The notes below the pieces were generated by a model. It made no database searches. It saw only the letters and a list, made by a program, of their open reading frames with translations, and was not told where the DNA came from. This document shows, piece by piece, positions 62,501 to 64,000 of a stretch of DNA of 64,000 nucleotides (within the stretch, counting starts at the first letter, position 1; each line of letters opens with the position of its first letter). Made by a program: the position numbers and the translations under genes. The DNA comes from Streblospio benedicti. Lineage: Eukaryota; Annelida; Polychaeta; Spionida; Spionidae. Location: assembly GCA_019095985.1 (NCBI GenBank), contig CM032660.1, positions 43,182,669-43,246,668 on the forward strand. Reading direction: 5' to 3'.

Positions 62501-63882
62501 TTATAGATACTTTACTACTTGGAGTGTGAGAAAATGAAATCTGTCACAGCTACGTCATTCATAAATAACACTGGAAATGGAAGAAAAGGTGATCTACCAC
62601 ACTCGTCACTCCCAGATGAGAAATCTTAGCTTTATCATTATAGTTTGGGATGTGAGAGGAGGTATATCGTACATGAGGAAACCAGTAATTTTTATTGGAC
62701 ACTATGTATGTTTTTTGTAGATGTGACGTCGGTGAGCCATTTCTTTGAGGAGATGGTTTCCCAGCGCGGATCTTACTACTTCATAGTCAGGTCGGTGCCA
62801 GCAGTCAACAATCTGTGCTTAATTGTTAGATTCACAACTCGGATTTGGTAAATACACGGGCAATAGTAGCCAAAGTCAGGTTACTGTGGATCTTACACGA
62901 AAAATAAGTAGATATATTCAGTACATCCCATATCTATGTTTTATTAATTTACAAAAAAGAAAGAAAAAAAGCGATGCGATCATAGAGGATATTATTAGGG
63001 TGGGGACTATTATGGAATTATTCACAACTGCTAATTTCGTTCTAAACCACAATTTACGGGAATGTCAACTTGTCTAACGTGTGTGAAATAAGTACAGTAG
63101 GACCTCTCTACTAAGACCACCTGTGAAACTGACCTCAAGTGGTCTCAATAGACGTGGCCTTTAAATGGAGGTTCACTTTGGTCGCTGCCTTTAAGACATT
63201 TGGGAGCATGAACAATGGTCCTATTACTCTCAACAGAGAGATGGTGTTAATTGGAGGTTCTACTGTACATAGCCACCATTTTGGCATCGTGGGTTTCACG
63301 CCTTTCCCATTCACACAGCCTTCAGAGTCCGATGTTCATGGTATAAGCCGTGGGCCAACTGACCTCGTTTTAGTGGCAGAAGATCAATTTGTTTTCATAG
63401 TGAACCGTTTACGATAAAACGGGCGACTAGCGTAGAACAGGCGCACTCCACGCATGCTTTCAAACGTCAACCCACCAAATAATGACGTGCACCGTATTTC
63501 TGTGAACATCATCGCACGGATTACGTACTGTTTGATTGTCGGCTGAACTTTTTTGGCCTCTGATAATTTGATTGGTTGAGAGCTTCTGAAATCTGTCAGC
63601 GTTATTGCCGCTTTTGAATAAGGGCTTATTTCCAATAAGTAATAAGCCCGAATAGATAAGAATACCATTCCATGTCTCGCTGTAGGTTTGAGGGTGAGCT
63701 GTACCGAGGGGTGAGCAAACCCCTGGGGCTGTTCCGCCGCCCCACCCTCACCCCCCCCGCCGGCGGGGAGGGGCTCTCCCTGCGGTCTGCGCTGGCCTGG
63801 TTTGACCTGGTGCTGGCCGCGCTGGACTGCTGGTGCTGGGTGTTCCAGCAGAGGCTGCTAGAACCCACACACATGGCAGCAG
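17396..63882 (+). CDS. PRKDC: DNA-dependent protein kinase catalytic subunit, N-terminal third
   Basis: DNA-PKcs is the giant PI3K-like kinase that Ku recruits to DNA double-strand breaks for non-homologous end joining in the nucleus. Joined exons 1-33 total 4021 coding bases (1340 codons plus 1) and run collinear with about the first third of the vertebrate protein (about 4100 aa). Strong landmarks are IRGYG-like AVRGYGYFA (exon 10), [14 protein letters not shown] (20), [13 protein letters not shown] (21), [18 protein letters not shown] (24-25), [14 protein letters not shown] (26), [14 protein letters not shown] (28) and [13 protein letters not shown] (31). All this is the N-terminal HEAT solenoid; FAT, kinase and FATC domains lie downstream of the window. 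The ATG at 17396 has a good context (AAAGATGG). An upstream in-frame GTG adds nothing. All introns are GT..AG and all phases match. In vertebrates MCM4 sits head-to-head with PRKDC; no MCM4 is visible here. Confidence 0.95.
18043..18714. mobile_element. CAGTAAATCTCCCC mariner/pogo-type element
   Basis: Terminal inverted repeats CAGTAAATCTCCCCAACAAC of about 22 bp, perfect, with TA flanking both ends (18041-18042, 18715-18716). 672 bp in intron 1. Interior words about CAACGGAA repeat. No transposase frame. Confidence 0.85.
18985..19180. repeat. Word-repeat element (GACTAGT/ACTGGTC)
   Basis: CACTGGTCAG, CCAGACCAGTAG, GGACTAGTGCTG, CACTAGTCCT, GGACTGGTACTT and AACTAGTCCTGCTG crowd into about 200 bp of intron 1. 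Confidence 0.55.
19384..19460 (+). CDS. PRKDC: PRKDC exon 2
   Basis: Codons 49-74. Acceptor CCATTGTAG, donor GTAATG. The peptide includes [18 protein letters not shown], matching the vertebrate LVFSRDFGLLVFVRKSL segment. Confidence 0.9.
19567..19659 (+). CDS. PRKDC: PRKDC exon 3
   Basis: Codons 75-105. Donor GTAAGT. Contains [17 protein letters not shown], matching vertebrate FLEKMGQKIAPYSVEIK. Confidence 0.95.
19941..20015 (+). CDS. PRKDC: PRKDC exon 4
   Basis: Codons 106-130. Contains [20 protein letters not shown], aligned with TCTSVYTKDRAAKCKIPAL. Acceptor TGCATTTCAG, donor GTAAAC. Confidence 0.95.
20640..21115. mobile_element. MITE built of ACCGGTTAA words
   Basis: The ends are inverted around TGGACGGTT (20651 and the complement near 21101). 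The interior repeats ACCGGTTAA/TTAACCGG in both orientations. Non-autonomous, in intron 4, directly left of the next MITE. Confidence 0.55.
21122..21401. mobile_element. GGGAACGATCAT MITE, copy 2 (Harbinger-like)
   Basis: Terminal inverted repeats of about 25 bp begin GGGAACGATCATAAATAA. A TTA triplet flanks both ends (21119-21121, 21402-21404), the 3-bp target duplication typical of PIF/Harbinger elements. The interior has long G/C runs. The right end lies 30 bp before exon 5. Confidence 0.8.
21432..21543 (+). CDS. PRKDC: PRKDC exon 5
   Basis: Codons 131-167 plus one base. Contains [16 protein letters not shown], then [15 protein letters not shown], aligned with [27 protein letters not shown]. 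The donor (CCACAG/GTACAC) is the first of three near-identical donors in the tandem repeat that follows. I chose the first because it gives the length closest to the vertebrate exon. Confidence 0.9.
21537..21630 (+). repeat. Donor-spanning minisatellite after exon 5
   Basis: About three units of CTCCACACAGGTACACAGCA type place donor-like CACAGGTACAC at introns starting 21544 and 21571, and a diverged one at 21614. The second donor would add 27 nt (9 codons) in frame without a stop; the third meets a stop first. Confidence 0.85.
21765..21890 (+). repeat. Acceptor-spanning minisatellite before and into exon 6
   Basis: Three units of 39-41 bp, each with a 3' splice AG (ending 21774, 21813, 21854) followed by a version of TGCGTCAGCAGATTTACCAT. 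The last unit is the true acceptor and the first 30 bp of exon 6. The spacing would shift frame if an upstream AG were used. Confidence 0.85.
21855..21967 (+). CDS. PRKDC: PRKDC exon 6
   Basis: Codons 168-205. Contains [20 protein letters not shown], aligned with [20 protein letters not shown]. Donor GTAAGG. The acceptor is the last of three tandem look-alikes; only this one keeps the frame. Confidence 0.95.
22130..22229 (+). CDS. PRKDC: PRKDC exon 7
   Basis: Codons 206-238 plus one base. [19 protein letters not shown] matches vertebrate REPKLPVLAGCLKGLSSLL. Donor GTAAGA. Confidence 0.95.
23224..23532 (+). repeat. tRNA-derived SINE, second family
   Basis: The head has a pol III box A (TGGCCGAGTGG) and a degenerate box B (GATTTGATTCC) at the right spacing, then a body of about 240 bp ending in GTCGTCTGATCCTCCGGGG. 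The middle of the body (TGCTCCCCGGGGAGTTG ... CCAATGACCTGGTGTAGAT) recurs at 25371-25440. It is a SINE, not a functional tRNA. Confidence 0.7.
23539..24456 (+). mobile_element. CAGAGATGTGAAC DNA transposon, copy 1
   Basis: Terminal inverted repeats CAGAGATGTGAAC ... GTTCACATCTCTG, with a perfect 6-bp target duplication CATTTA on both sides (23533-23538, 24457-24462). The right end carries repeated ATTAAGATTTTT subterminal motifs. It shares its family with 38717-39828. No transposase is encoded. It ends 25 bp before exon 8. Confidence 0.85.
24482..24636 (+). CDS. PRKDC: PRKDC exon 8
   Basis: Codons 239-290. [20 protein letters not shown] aligns with [20 protein letters not shown]. Very GC-rich. 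Acceptor TTTTGTTGCAG, donor GTGGGT. The branch-point zone overlaps a transposon end. Confidence 0.9.
25022..25111 (+). CDS. PRKDC: PRKDC exon 9
   Basis: Codons 291-320. [20 protein letters not shown] then GTMDSFLKQ aligns with [20 protein letters not shown] ... ESFLKQ. Donor GTGGGG. Confidence 0.95.
25371..25440 (+). repeat. Partial SINE body (family of 23224-23532)
   Basis: GGTGCTCCCCGGGGAGTTG to CCAATGACCTGGTGTAGAT matches the 23427-23495 part of the full copy. No tRNA-like head. Confidence 0.7.
25513..25671 (+). CDS. PRKDC: PRKDC exon 10
   Basis: Codons 321-373. Ends with [14 protein letters not shown], matching ELSIAIRGYGLFAG, one of the best-conserved N-terminal motifs. Donor GTCAGT. 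Confidence 0.97.
25755..25986. mobile_element. hAT-like MITE built of CTCGTCC/GACGAGTA words
   Basis: Ends CAGGGTCAGGATTAG and the complement of CAGGGCCAGGATTAG. The interior repeats GACGAGTA, ACTCG.CCT and GACTAGT in both orientations. CAGGG ends suggest hAT, but a clean 8-bp target duplication was not seen. Confidence 0.6.
25984..26152. mobile_element. CAGTAGAACCTC mariner-type MITE, copy 1
   Basis: Left end TGTAGAACCTCCAATTAAG; right end complements CAGTAGAACCTCTC, followed by TA. The interior says ACCACC/GGTGGTC repeatedly. It abuts or overlaps the previous hAT-like MITE. Confidence 0.6.
26263..26345 (+). CDS. PRKDC: PRKDC exon 11
   Basis: Codons 374-400 plus two bases. [20 protein letters not shown] aligns with [20 protein letters not shown]. 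Donor GTGAGG. Confidence 0.95.
26684..26836 (-). repeat. tRNA-derived SINE, copy B
   Basis: Minus-strand copy of the 602-772 SINE. The box B region reads GTCGTGAGTTCGAGTCCCG, followed by the CACTTGATATAGTC tail. Confidence 0.7.
26848..26996. mobile_element. CAGTAGAACCTC mariner-type MITE, copy 2 (left end missing)
   Basis: The right end complements CAGTAAAACCTCCAATTAAG and is followed by TA. The interior matches copy 1. The left end is replaced by SINE copy B. Confidence 0.5.
27038..27205. mobile_element. ACCGTTCATTA MITE ending at the exon 12 acceptor
   Basis: The left end ACCGTTCATTATTTTTGGGA is inverted at the right as the complement of GGGACCGTTCATTACTTATG. A C run sits at 27147-27160. 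It looks like a relative of the GGGAACGATCAT family. It ends 11 bp before exon 12. Confidence 0.65.
27217..27385 (+). CDS. PRKDC: PRKDC exon 12
   Basis: Codons 401-457. [20 protein letters not shown] aligns with [20 protein letters not shown]. Acceptor CCTACCCTCGCAG, donor GTACGG. Confidence 0.95.
27465..27492. repeat. 28-bp perfect palindrome
   Basis: TATCACCCCTCTTC and its exact complement meet at TTCGAA. Confidence 0.9.
27600..27683. repeat. Hairpin with about 20-bp arms
   Basis: TAACATGAATTATTTTATC at the left is complementary to GATAAAATAATTCATGTTA at the right, with a loop of about 40 bases. The right arm and following 25 bp recur at about 60617-60665. Confidence 0.8.
28390..28600 (-). 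repeat. Interspersed repeat family Y, copy 1
   Basis: The minus strand reads GCATCCCACGGA ... ACCCATTGTTTCAAATTATG ... GACTCATTGCTGCCAATTTC. Plus-strand copy near 59725-59895; partial minus-strand copy near 55255-55345. Confidence 0.55.
28761..28885 (+). repeat. Acceptor-spanning minisatellite before exon 13
   Basis: Units of 31-40 bp, each carrying TGTTTCAGAWGCA-like acceptor sequence and CTGTTCCATG.TATTG, with AG ends at 28768, 28808, 28841 and the true 28872. No upstream AG is in frame with the true one. Confidence 0.85.
28873..28963 (+). CDS. PRKDC: PRKDC exon 13
   Basis: Codons 458-487 plus one base. [20 protein letters not shown] aligns with [20 protein letters not shown]. Donor GTACGC. 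The acceptor is the last of four similar acceptors. Confidence 0.9.
28990..29175. repeat. Word-repeat element (GCCGGCT)
   Basis: GCCGGCT/CCGGCCCTG words recur about six times in direct and inverted order over 190 bp. See the finding on word-built elements. Confidence 0.45.
30471..30646 (+). CDS. PRKDC: PRKDC exon 14
   Basis: Codons 488-546. [16 protein letters not shown] aligns with VHQGLIRICSKPVVLP. A D/P-rich linker follows, then [14 protein letters not shown], aligned with YKDYVDLFRHLLSS. Donor GTAACA. Confidence 0.95.
31601..31756 (+). CDS. PRKDC: PRKDC exon 15
   Basis: Codons 547-598. [20 protein letters not shown] aligns with [20 protein letters not shown]. Acceptor CTTGCCCCAG, donor GTGAAA. 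Confidence 0.95.
32333..32469 (+). CDS. PRKDC: PRKDC exon 16
   Basis: Codons 599-643 plus two bases. [19 protein letters not shown] aligns with HPAKPKDFSAFINLVEFCR. Donor GTGATG. Confidence 0.95.
33005..33088 (+). CDS. PRKDC: PRKDC exon 17
   Basis: Codons 644-671 plus two bases. [19 protein letters not shown] aligns with AEFFEPWVYSFSYELILQS. Donor GTAAAG. Confidence 0.95.
33452..33660. repeat. Interspersed repeat family Z, copy 1
   Basis: About 200 bp (CTTTACCTTGACATT ... ACCCAACACGCATTATCTGC ... CAAATTTGAGCC) match 51790-51998 with about 85-90 percent identity by eye. Confidence 0.75.
34758..35098. repeat. Direct repeat of about 340 bp, copy 1
   Basis: AATATTTTCATAGTC ... GACTGTATAAA ... 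CCAAGCACATGGTCACATTC ... TTTGATGTCCT matches 35722-36070 with small indels. Confidence 0.85.
35722..36070. repeat. Direct repeat of about 340 bp, copy 2
   Basis: Second copy of 34758-35098, offset about 960 bp, same orientation, both in PRKDC intron 17. Confidence 0.85.
36102..37339. mobile_element. Harbinger-like MITE with long G runs
   Basis: Terminal inverted repeats GGGCCGAGTCATTATTTAAG and its complement. TAA flanks both ends (36099-36101, 37340-37342). The interior has G-run clusters near both ends (36126-36320, 37115-37210), and the last inner run is complementary C. 1238 bp, no transposase. Confidence 0.8.
37628..37703 (+). CDS. PRKDC: PRKDC exon 18
   Basis: Codons 672-697. [20 protein letters not shown] aligns with [20 protein letters not shown]. 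Donor GTGCAT. Confidence 0.97.
38043..38201 (+). CDS. PRKDC: PRKDC exon 19
   Basis: Codons 698-750. An acidic stretch ([16 protein letters not shown]) is followed by [14 protein letters not shown], aligned with YSCFALFVKFGKE. The acidic insert is longer than in the vertebrate protein. Acceptor TTACAATAG, donor GTAAAT. Confidence 0.9.
38717..39828 (+). mobile_element. CAGAGATGTGAAC DNA transposon, copy 2
   Basis: Same 13-bp ends and same ATTAAGATTTTT subterminal repeats as 23539-24456. Perfect 6-bp target duplication CAAATG (38711-38716, 39829-39834). Contains a 50-bp tandem duplication at 39302-39400. No transposase. Confidence 0.85.
40298..41710 (-). CDS. Alpha-1,3-fucosyltransferase (GT10), intronless, nested in PRKDC intron 19
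   Basis: 470 codons. GT10 enzymes transfer fucose from GDP-fucose to GlcNAc in glycans, as type II membrane proteins of the Golgi. Hydrophobic anchor at residues about 36-53 (a second hydrophobic stretch at 13-27). A stem with repeated sequons covers 91-132. The catalytic part begins near 135. Family motifs: TFESP at 211-215, [19 protein letters not shown] at 270-287, VYGKCGSL near 302, and the donor-binding [20 protein letters not shown] at 331-350, then LIPVVYG. The C-terminal CDAC (421-424) matches the conserved cysteine pair. Start: Met1, but Met31 (codon at 41620) would give a more usual short tail before the anchor. Length is like animal FUT4/9-type enzymes plus the repeat stem. It looks whole. 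Which acceptor it uses cannot be said. Confidence 0.93.
   Translation of the reverse strand: MFNDKELHTCNSLWITLFIIIIAFYEAAQEMGVKKYYIIAFTMLILFILLLITKNYEKQNKEHVWIIEDSFFRSVKSNISVKEHVLPLALGKTYRLRNNTDKTYGLKNNTNQTYGLKIKNNTNKNCGLKNNTIKILYWTYQHFGAKRRDSPSWGYGSKAFEMCAYKCETTSNRSFLQQSDVVYINPRLLGPKSTEHLPKYRQPNQIWLLVTFESPLTYSIPSGMRRSYNATYTYSHKSDITMERVKFVKNTGNSQGYNWTLFQPNLVDKKKLAAWVVSSHCLSKNHREKLVDAMKQYIDIDVYGKCGSLKCPEEEGNKLACHIWVSQRYLFYMAFENTLCTEYATEKVYRSLQLGLIPVVYGAANYTELLPSNSYIDVGNFSSVRDLTDYMQLVARSESLYSSYFEWRRSFIMQTSDTNPCDACKAFHKLLEQKSSRVIDLDSFWNPKRNCSKPRGILPTIESRADPGLS
41318..41440 (-). repeat. In-gene minisatellite in the fucosyltransferase stem
   Basis: About four units of 27-39 bp (GGTGTT.TTCTTTAATCCATA on the plus strand) encode repeats of the type KTYGLKNNT. 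Each carries an N-glycosylation sequon. Confidence 0.85.
41711..43760. other. Intronic stretch upstream of the nested gene
   Basis: The promoter of the fucosyltransferase should lie just right of 41710. No other feature recognised. Confidence 0.35.
43770..43970 (+). repeat. Interspersed repeat family X, copy 2
   Basis: Matches 5150-5345 (ATTCAGTTAAAACCC ... GATTGATTTGACACC ... AAAATATTAGTTG.AAGTCGG). Confidence 0.65.
44460..44660. repeat. Irregular repeats of TGAGAATGG
   Basis: At least six TGAGAATG(G) words in about 200 bp, in direct order. Confidence 0.5.
44770..46227 (+). mobile_element. Decayed Helitron, Rep (helitron-like N) region
   Basis: Helitrons are rolling-circle DNA transposons. 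Three consecutive frames carry pieces in Helitron order. The first contains [36 protein letters not shown], and [20 protein letters not shown] with [10 protein letters not shown]. The second contains [14 protein letters not shown] and the zinc-type [12 protein letters not shown] ... KKCRMDYG. The third contains [20 protein letters not shown]. The catalytic HUH histidines expected just after FAKSR are absent, which suggests an internal deletion. No helicase part was seen. It is a dead copy. Confidence 0.75.
47088..47941. mobile_element. Inverted-repeat element enclosing a LINE fragment
   Basis: The left arm CACTGGCACTTGTCAC ... AACGACTGAAAATA ... TAGTCTACCTGGTCTG (47088-47150) is inverted at 47866-47941. 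A shorter second inverted copy of GATATCACTGGCACTTGTCAC sits just inside at 47846-47866. Confidence 0.7.
47304..47756 (+). pseudogene. LINE ORF2 3' end fragment
   Basis: [20 protein letters not shown] then [20 protein letters not shown] is the well-known stretch after the reverse transcriptase in many animal LINEs. The C-terminus ends with a C..C...H....H finger ([20 protein letters not shown]). About 40 residues that normally follow SVEAM are missing, so the middle is deleted. A CATCATCATCAT tail follows at 47808-47819. Confidence 0.75.
48260..48440. repeat. Possible widespread invertebrate repeat (TTAGCTCACCTG type)
   Basis: TTATTAGCTCACCTGTCAGA followed by CCGTCGTCCGTCATCC resembles a repeat common in marine invertebrate genomes. 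No second copy here. Confidence 0.35.
49070..49190. repeat. Word-repeat element (AATTGGCTAAA)
   Basis: TTTAGCCAATTGGCTAAA and parts of it occur about seven times in direct and inverted order. Confidence 0.7.
49749..49868 (+). CDS. PRKDC: PRKDC exon 20
   Basis: Codons 751-790. [20 protein letters not shown] matches [20 protein letters not shown] almost fully. Donor GTAACA. Confidence 0.98.
50034..50062 (+). repeat. Copy of the intron 20 tail
   Basis: TGATGGCTGGTCTGACTTGTTT here resembles GGTGGCTGGTCTGACTTGTTT at 50258-50279, just before the exon 21 acceptor. Confidence 0.6.
50295..50445 (+). CDS. PRKDC: PRKDC exon 21
   Basis: Codons 791-840 plus one base. [20 protein letters not shown] aligns with [20 protein letters not shown]. 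The donor ACACAG/GTACAC is the first of three in-frame donors. Confidence 0.95.
50430..50545 (+). repeat. Donor-spanning minisatellite after exon 21
   Basis: Donor-like ACACAG/GTACA recurs with intron starts at 50446, 50482 and 50530. The extra 36 or 84 nt are multiples of three and free of stops. The last unit repeats exon-end sequence (ACCTCAACA.CAGCAACACAG). Confidence 0.85.
51687..51741. repeat. Hairpin with 16-bp perfect arms
   Basis: TCCTACAGGAGCCCAC and its exact complement around a 22-base AT-rich loop. Confidence 0.9.
51790..51998. repeat. Interspersed repeat family Z, copy 2
   Basis: Matches 33452-33660 in the same orientation. Confidence 0.75.
52180..52690 (-). pseudogene. LINE reverse-transcriptase C-terminal fragment
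   Basis: The minus strand carries [20 protein letters not shown], then [20 protein letters not shown] and [14 protein letters not shown]. These are the usual thumb-region motifs of CR1/Jockey-type LINEs. [13 protein letters not shown] continues in another frame to the left. Truncated at both ends. Confidence 0.75.
53330..53430. repeat. Word-repeat element (CTGGCCA/CTAGCCA)
   Basis: CTAGCCAA, CTGGCCAGTG, CACTAGCCAAA and CACTGGCCAAA occur within 80 bp. Confidence 0.45.
53611..53735 (+). CDS. PRKDC: PRKDC exon 22
   Basis: Codons 841-882. Poorly conserved linker. [14 protein letters not shown] and [11 protein letters not shown] are strongly basic. It sits where the vertebrate protein has VVLKHLKKTKNLSS. 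Placed by phase, GC content and splice sites (TTTCTATCAG, GTGAGG). Confidence 0.85.
53768..54237. mobile_element. CAGTAGAACCTC mariner-type MITE, copy 3
   Basis: Left end CAGTAGAACCTCCAATTAT; right end complements CAGTAGAACCTCTCTATTAAG. TA flanks both ends. Confidence 0.7.
54616..54841 (+). CDS. PRKDC: PRKDC exon 23
   Basis: Codons 883-957 plus one base. [20 protein letters not shown] aligns with [20 protein letters not shown]. Further on, [15 protein letters not shown] aligns with SFAVPFREMKPVIFL. An A/P/G/D-rich insert lies between. Donor GTACGT. Confidence 0.95.
55255..55345 (-). repeat. Interspersed repeat family Y, partial copy 2
   Basis: ACCCATTGATTCAAAATATGCGAG on the minus strand followed by a CATTGTATTGGCC-type word, as in 28390-28600. 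Confidence 0.45.
55931..55989 (+). CDS. PRKDC: PRKDC exon 24
   Basis: Codons 958-977. [18 protein letters not shown] matches FLPRVTELALTASDRQTK. Donor GTCAGT. Confidence 0.98.
56430..56620. repeat. Word-repeat element (GGCTAGT/GGCGAGT)
   Basis: GGCTAGTGTAAATT, GGCGAGTGTAAATT, ACTCGCC and similar words occur about eight times within 190 bp. Confidence 0.55.
56904..57068 (+). CDS. PRKDC: PRKDC exon 25
   Basis: Codons 978-1032. [20 protein letters not shown] matches [38 protein letters not shown] matches LYKRTFPVLLRLACDVDQ. An A/T/P insert lies between. Donor GTCAGG. Confidence 0.98.
57655..57840 (+). repeat. Acceptor-spanning minisatellite before and into exon 26
   Basis: TAGGTCTGCC occurs at 57661, 57750 and the true site 57810. 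Units also carry GTTGTTCGAGCC, a piece of exon 26, and CAATGACCTGGTGTGAATG. The last phrase also occurs in the SINE body at about 23475. Confidence 0.85.
57813..57920 (+). CDS. PRKDC: PRKDC exon 26
   Basis: Codons 1033-1068. [20 protein letters not shown] matches [20 protein letters not shown]. Donor GTGAGA. An upstream look-alike acceptor (57753) meets a stop at once. Confidence 0.98.
58505..58591 (+). CDS. PRKDC: PRKDC exon 27
   Basis: Codons 1069-1097. [19 protein letters not shown] matches LRDFCGRCIREFLKWSIKQ. Acceptor GTGTTGTAG, donor GTCAGT. Confidence 0.98.
59401..59540 (+). CDS. PRKDC: PRKDC exon 28
   Basis: Codons 1098-1143 plus two bases. [19 protein letters not shown] matches HPNAFKRLGASLAFNNIYR. 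Donor GTAGTA, weaker than the rest. Confidence 0.97.
59717..59900 (+). repeat. Interspersed repeat family Y, copy 3
   Basis: GCATCCCACGGACCCAT ... TCAATTGTTTCAAAATATG ... GGGACTCATTGTTGCCAATT matches the minus strand of 28390-28600. Confidence 0.55.
60261..60355 (+). CDS. PRKDC: PRKDC exon 29
   Basis: Codons 1144-1175 plus one base. [20 protein letters not shown] aligns with [20 protein letters not shown]. Donor GTACGC. Confidence 0.97.
61245..61347 (+). CDS. PRKDC: PRKDC exon 30
   Basis: Codons 1176-1209 plus two bases. [20 protein letters not shown] aligns with [20 protein letters not shown]. Donor GTCGGT. Confidence 0.93.
61400..61480. repeat. Short repeat shared with 11105-11185
   Basis: ACCAAAATACGTTATTTTCA and the following 35 bp match a stretch inside the nested MITE near 11115. 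Confidence 0.6.
62018..62142 (+). CDS. PRKDC: PRKDC exon 31
   Basis: Codons 1210-1251 plus one base. [20 protein letters not shown] matches [20 protein letters not shown]. Donor GTGAGG, the first of a repeated donor series. Confidence 0.97.
62133..62240 (+). repeat. Donor-spanning minisatellite after exon 31
   Basis: GTGAGGAATAAGGTGATCTA, TGAGAAATAAGGTGATCCA and GTGAGGATACAGTGGTCTAC follow one another. A second full donor CTCCCAG/GTGAGA lies at 62227, 84 nt after the true one; reading through meets a stop. Confidence 0.75.
62721..62790 (+). CDS. PRKDC: PRKDC exon 32
   Basis: Codons 1252-1274 plus two bases. [20 protein letters not shown], in the place of LKEEGVSFLINTFEGGG. Weakly conserved but phase and splice sites (TTTTTTGTAG, GTCGGT) fit. 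Confidence 0.85.
63095..63265. mobile_element. CAGTAGAACCTC mariner-type MITE, copy 4
   Basis: Left CAGTAGGACCTCTCTACTAAG, right complements CAGTAGAACCTCCAATTAAC. TA on both sides (63093-63094, 63266-63267). 171 bp. Confidence 0.8.
63686..63882 (+). CDS. PRKDC: PRKDC exon 33 (last in window)
   Basis: Codons 1275-1340 plus one base. [20 protein letters not shown] aligns with [20 protein letters not shown]. Donor GTCAGT. The gene continues to the right beyond the window. Confidence 0.95.
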
Positions 63883-64000
63883 GTCAGTAGGTCACTGGCC
63901 AGTAGTCACAAGTGTTTAACGGAGATACAGAGGATATCACTTAATTGCATATCTGATAATTGCATAACACTGCTTAATTGCGTAAAGACTGTAAAACCAC

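Overview
The window is animal nuclear DNA: AT-rich, full of short repeats, with one long gene split into many small GC-rich exons bounded by GT..AG introns. Most of it (about 17.4 kb to the right edge) is the 5' third of a plus-strand gene for the DNA-dependent protein kinase catalytic subunit (PRKDC / DNA-PKcs). I traced 33 consecutive coding exons whose phases all join without a stop. They give 1340 codons plus one base, all in the N-terminal HEAT-repeat region. The kinase domain lies beyond the window. The organism is probably an invertebrate deuterostome, most likely a lancelet (Branchiostoma). The reasons are the GC-rich exons, the repeat content, and above all the tandem repeats that straddle intron/exon borders. 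I recall such intron-boundary minisatellites being described in amphioxus under the name mirages, but I could not verify this here. A hemichordate or another marine invertebrate is not excluded.

Layout. 1-6.2 kb is gene-free and holds tRNA-derived SINE pieces, a 367-bp tandem repeat and a large foldback element. 6.27-7.48 kb is a single-exon EamA/SLC35G-type transporter on the plus strand, with duplicated poly(A) signals downstream. 9.87-12.04 kb is a nested foldback element. 12.1-14.6 kb holds scraps of poorly recognised genes: a possible PAN/Apple-type exon on the minus strand, and two possible cysteine-containing 3'-terminal exons on the plus strand, each with a poly(A) signal. 14.6-17.4 kb is intergenic and carries a nearly perfect 92-bp direct repeat. 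PRKDC starts at 17,396.

PRKDC introns carry many non-autonomous DNA transposons and SINEs. Intron 19 (about 11.5 kb) contains, on the opposite strand, a complete intronless alpha-1,3-fucosyltransferase gene (GT10 family, 470 aa). It also holds a decayed Helitron Rep and a LINE 3' fragment enclosed in inverted repeats. A second LINE fragment lies in intron 21. The kinase gene and the nested fucosyltransferase have no evident functional link: one acts in double-strand-break repair in the nucleus, the other in glycan decoration in the Golgi.

The most unusual signal is at the splice sites. At least six PRKDC intron ends are tandemly repeated together with a few exon bases, creating arrays of look-alike donors or acceptors. 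For exons 5 and 21 the extra donors share the same 20-bp word, and three of the four extra donors keep the reading frame open. Independently, miniature transposons end within about 11-30 bp of the acceptors of exons 5, 8 and 12, so branch points and pyrimidine tracts there must be partly transposon-derived.
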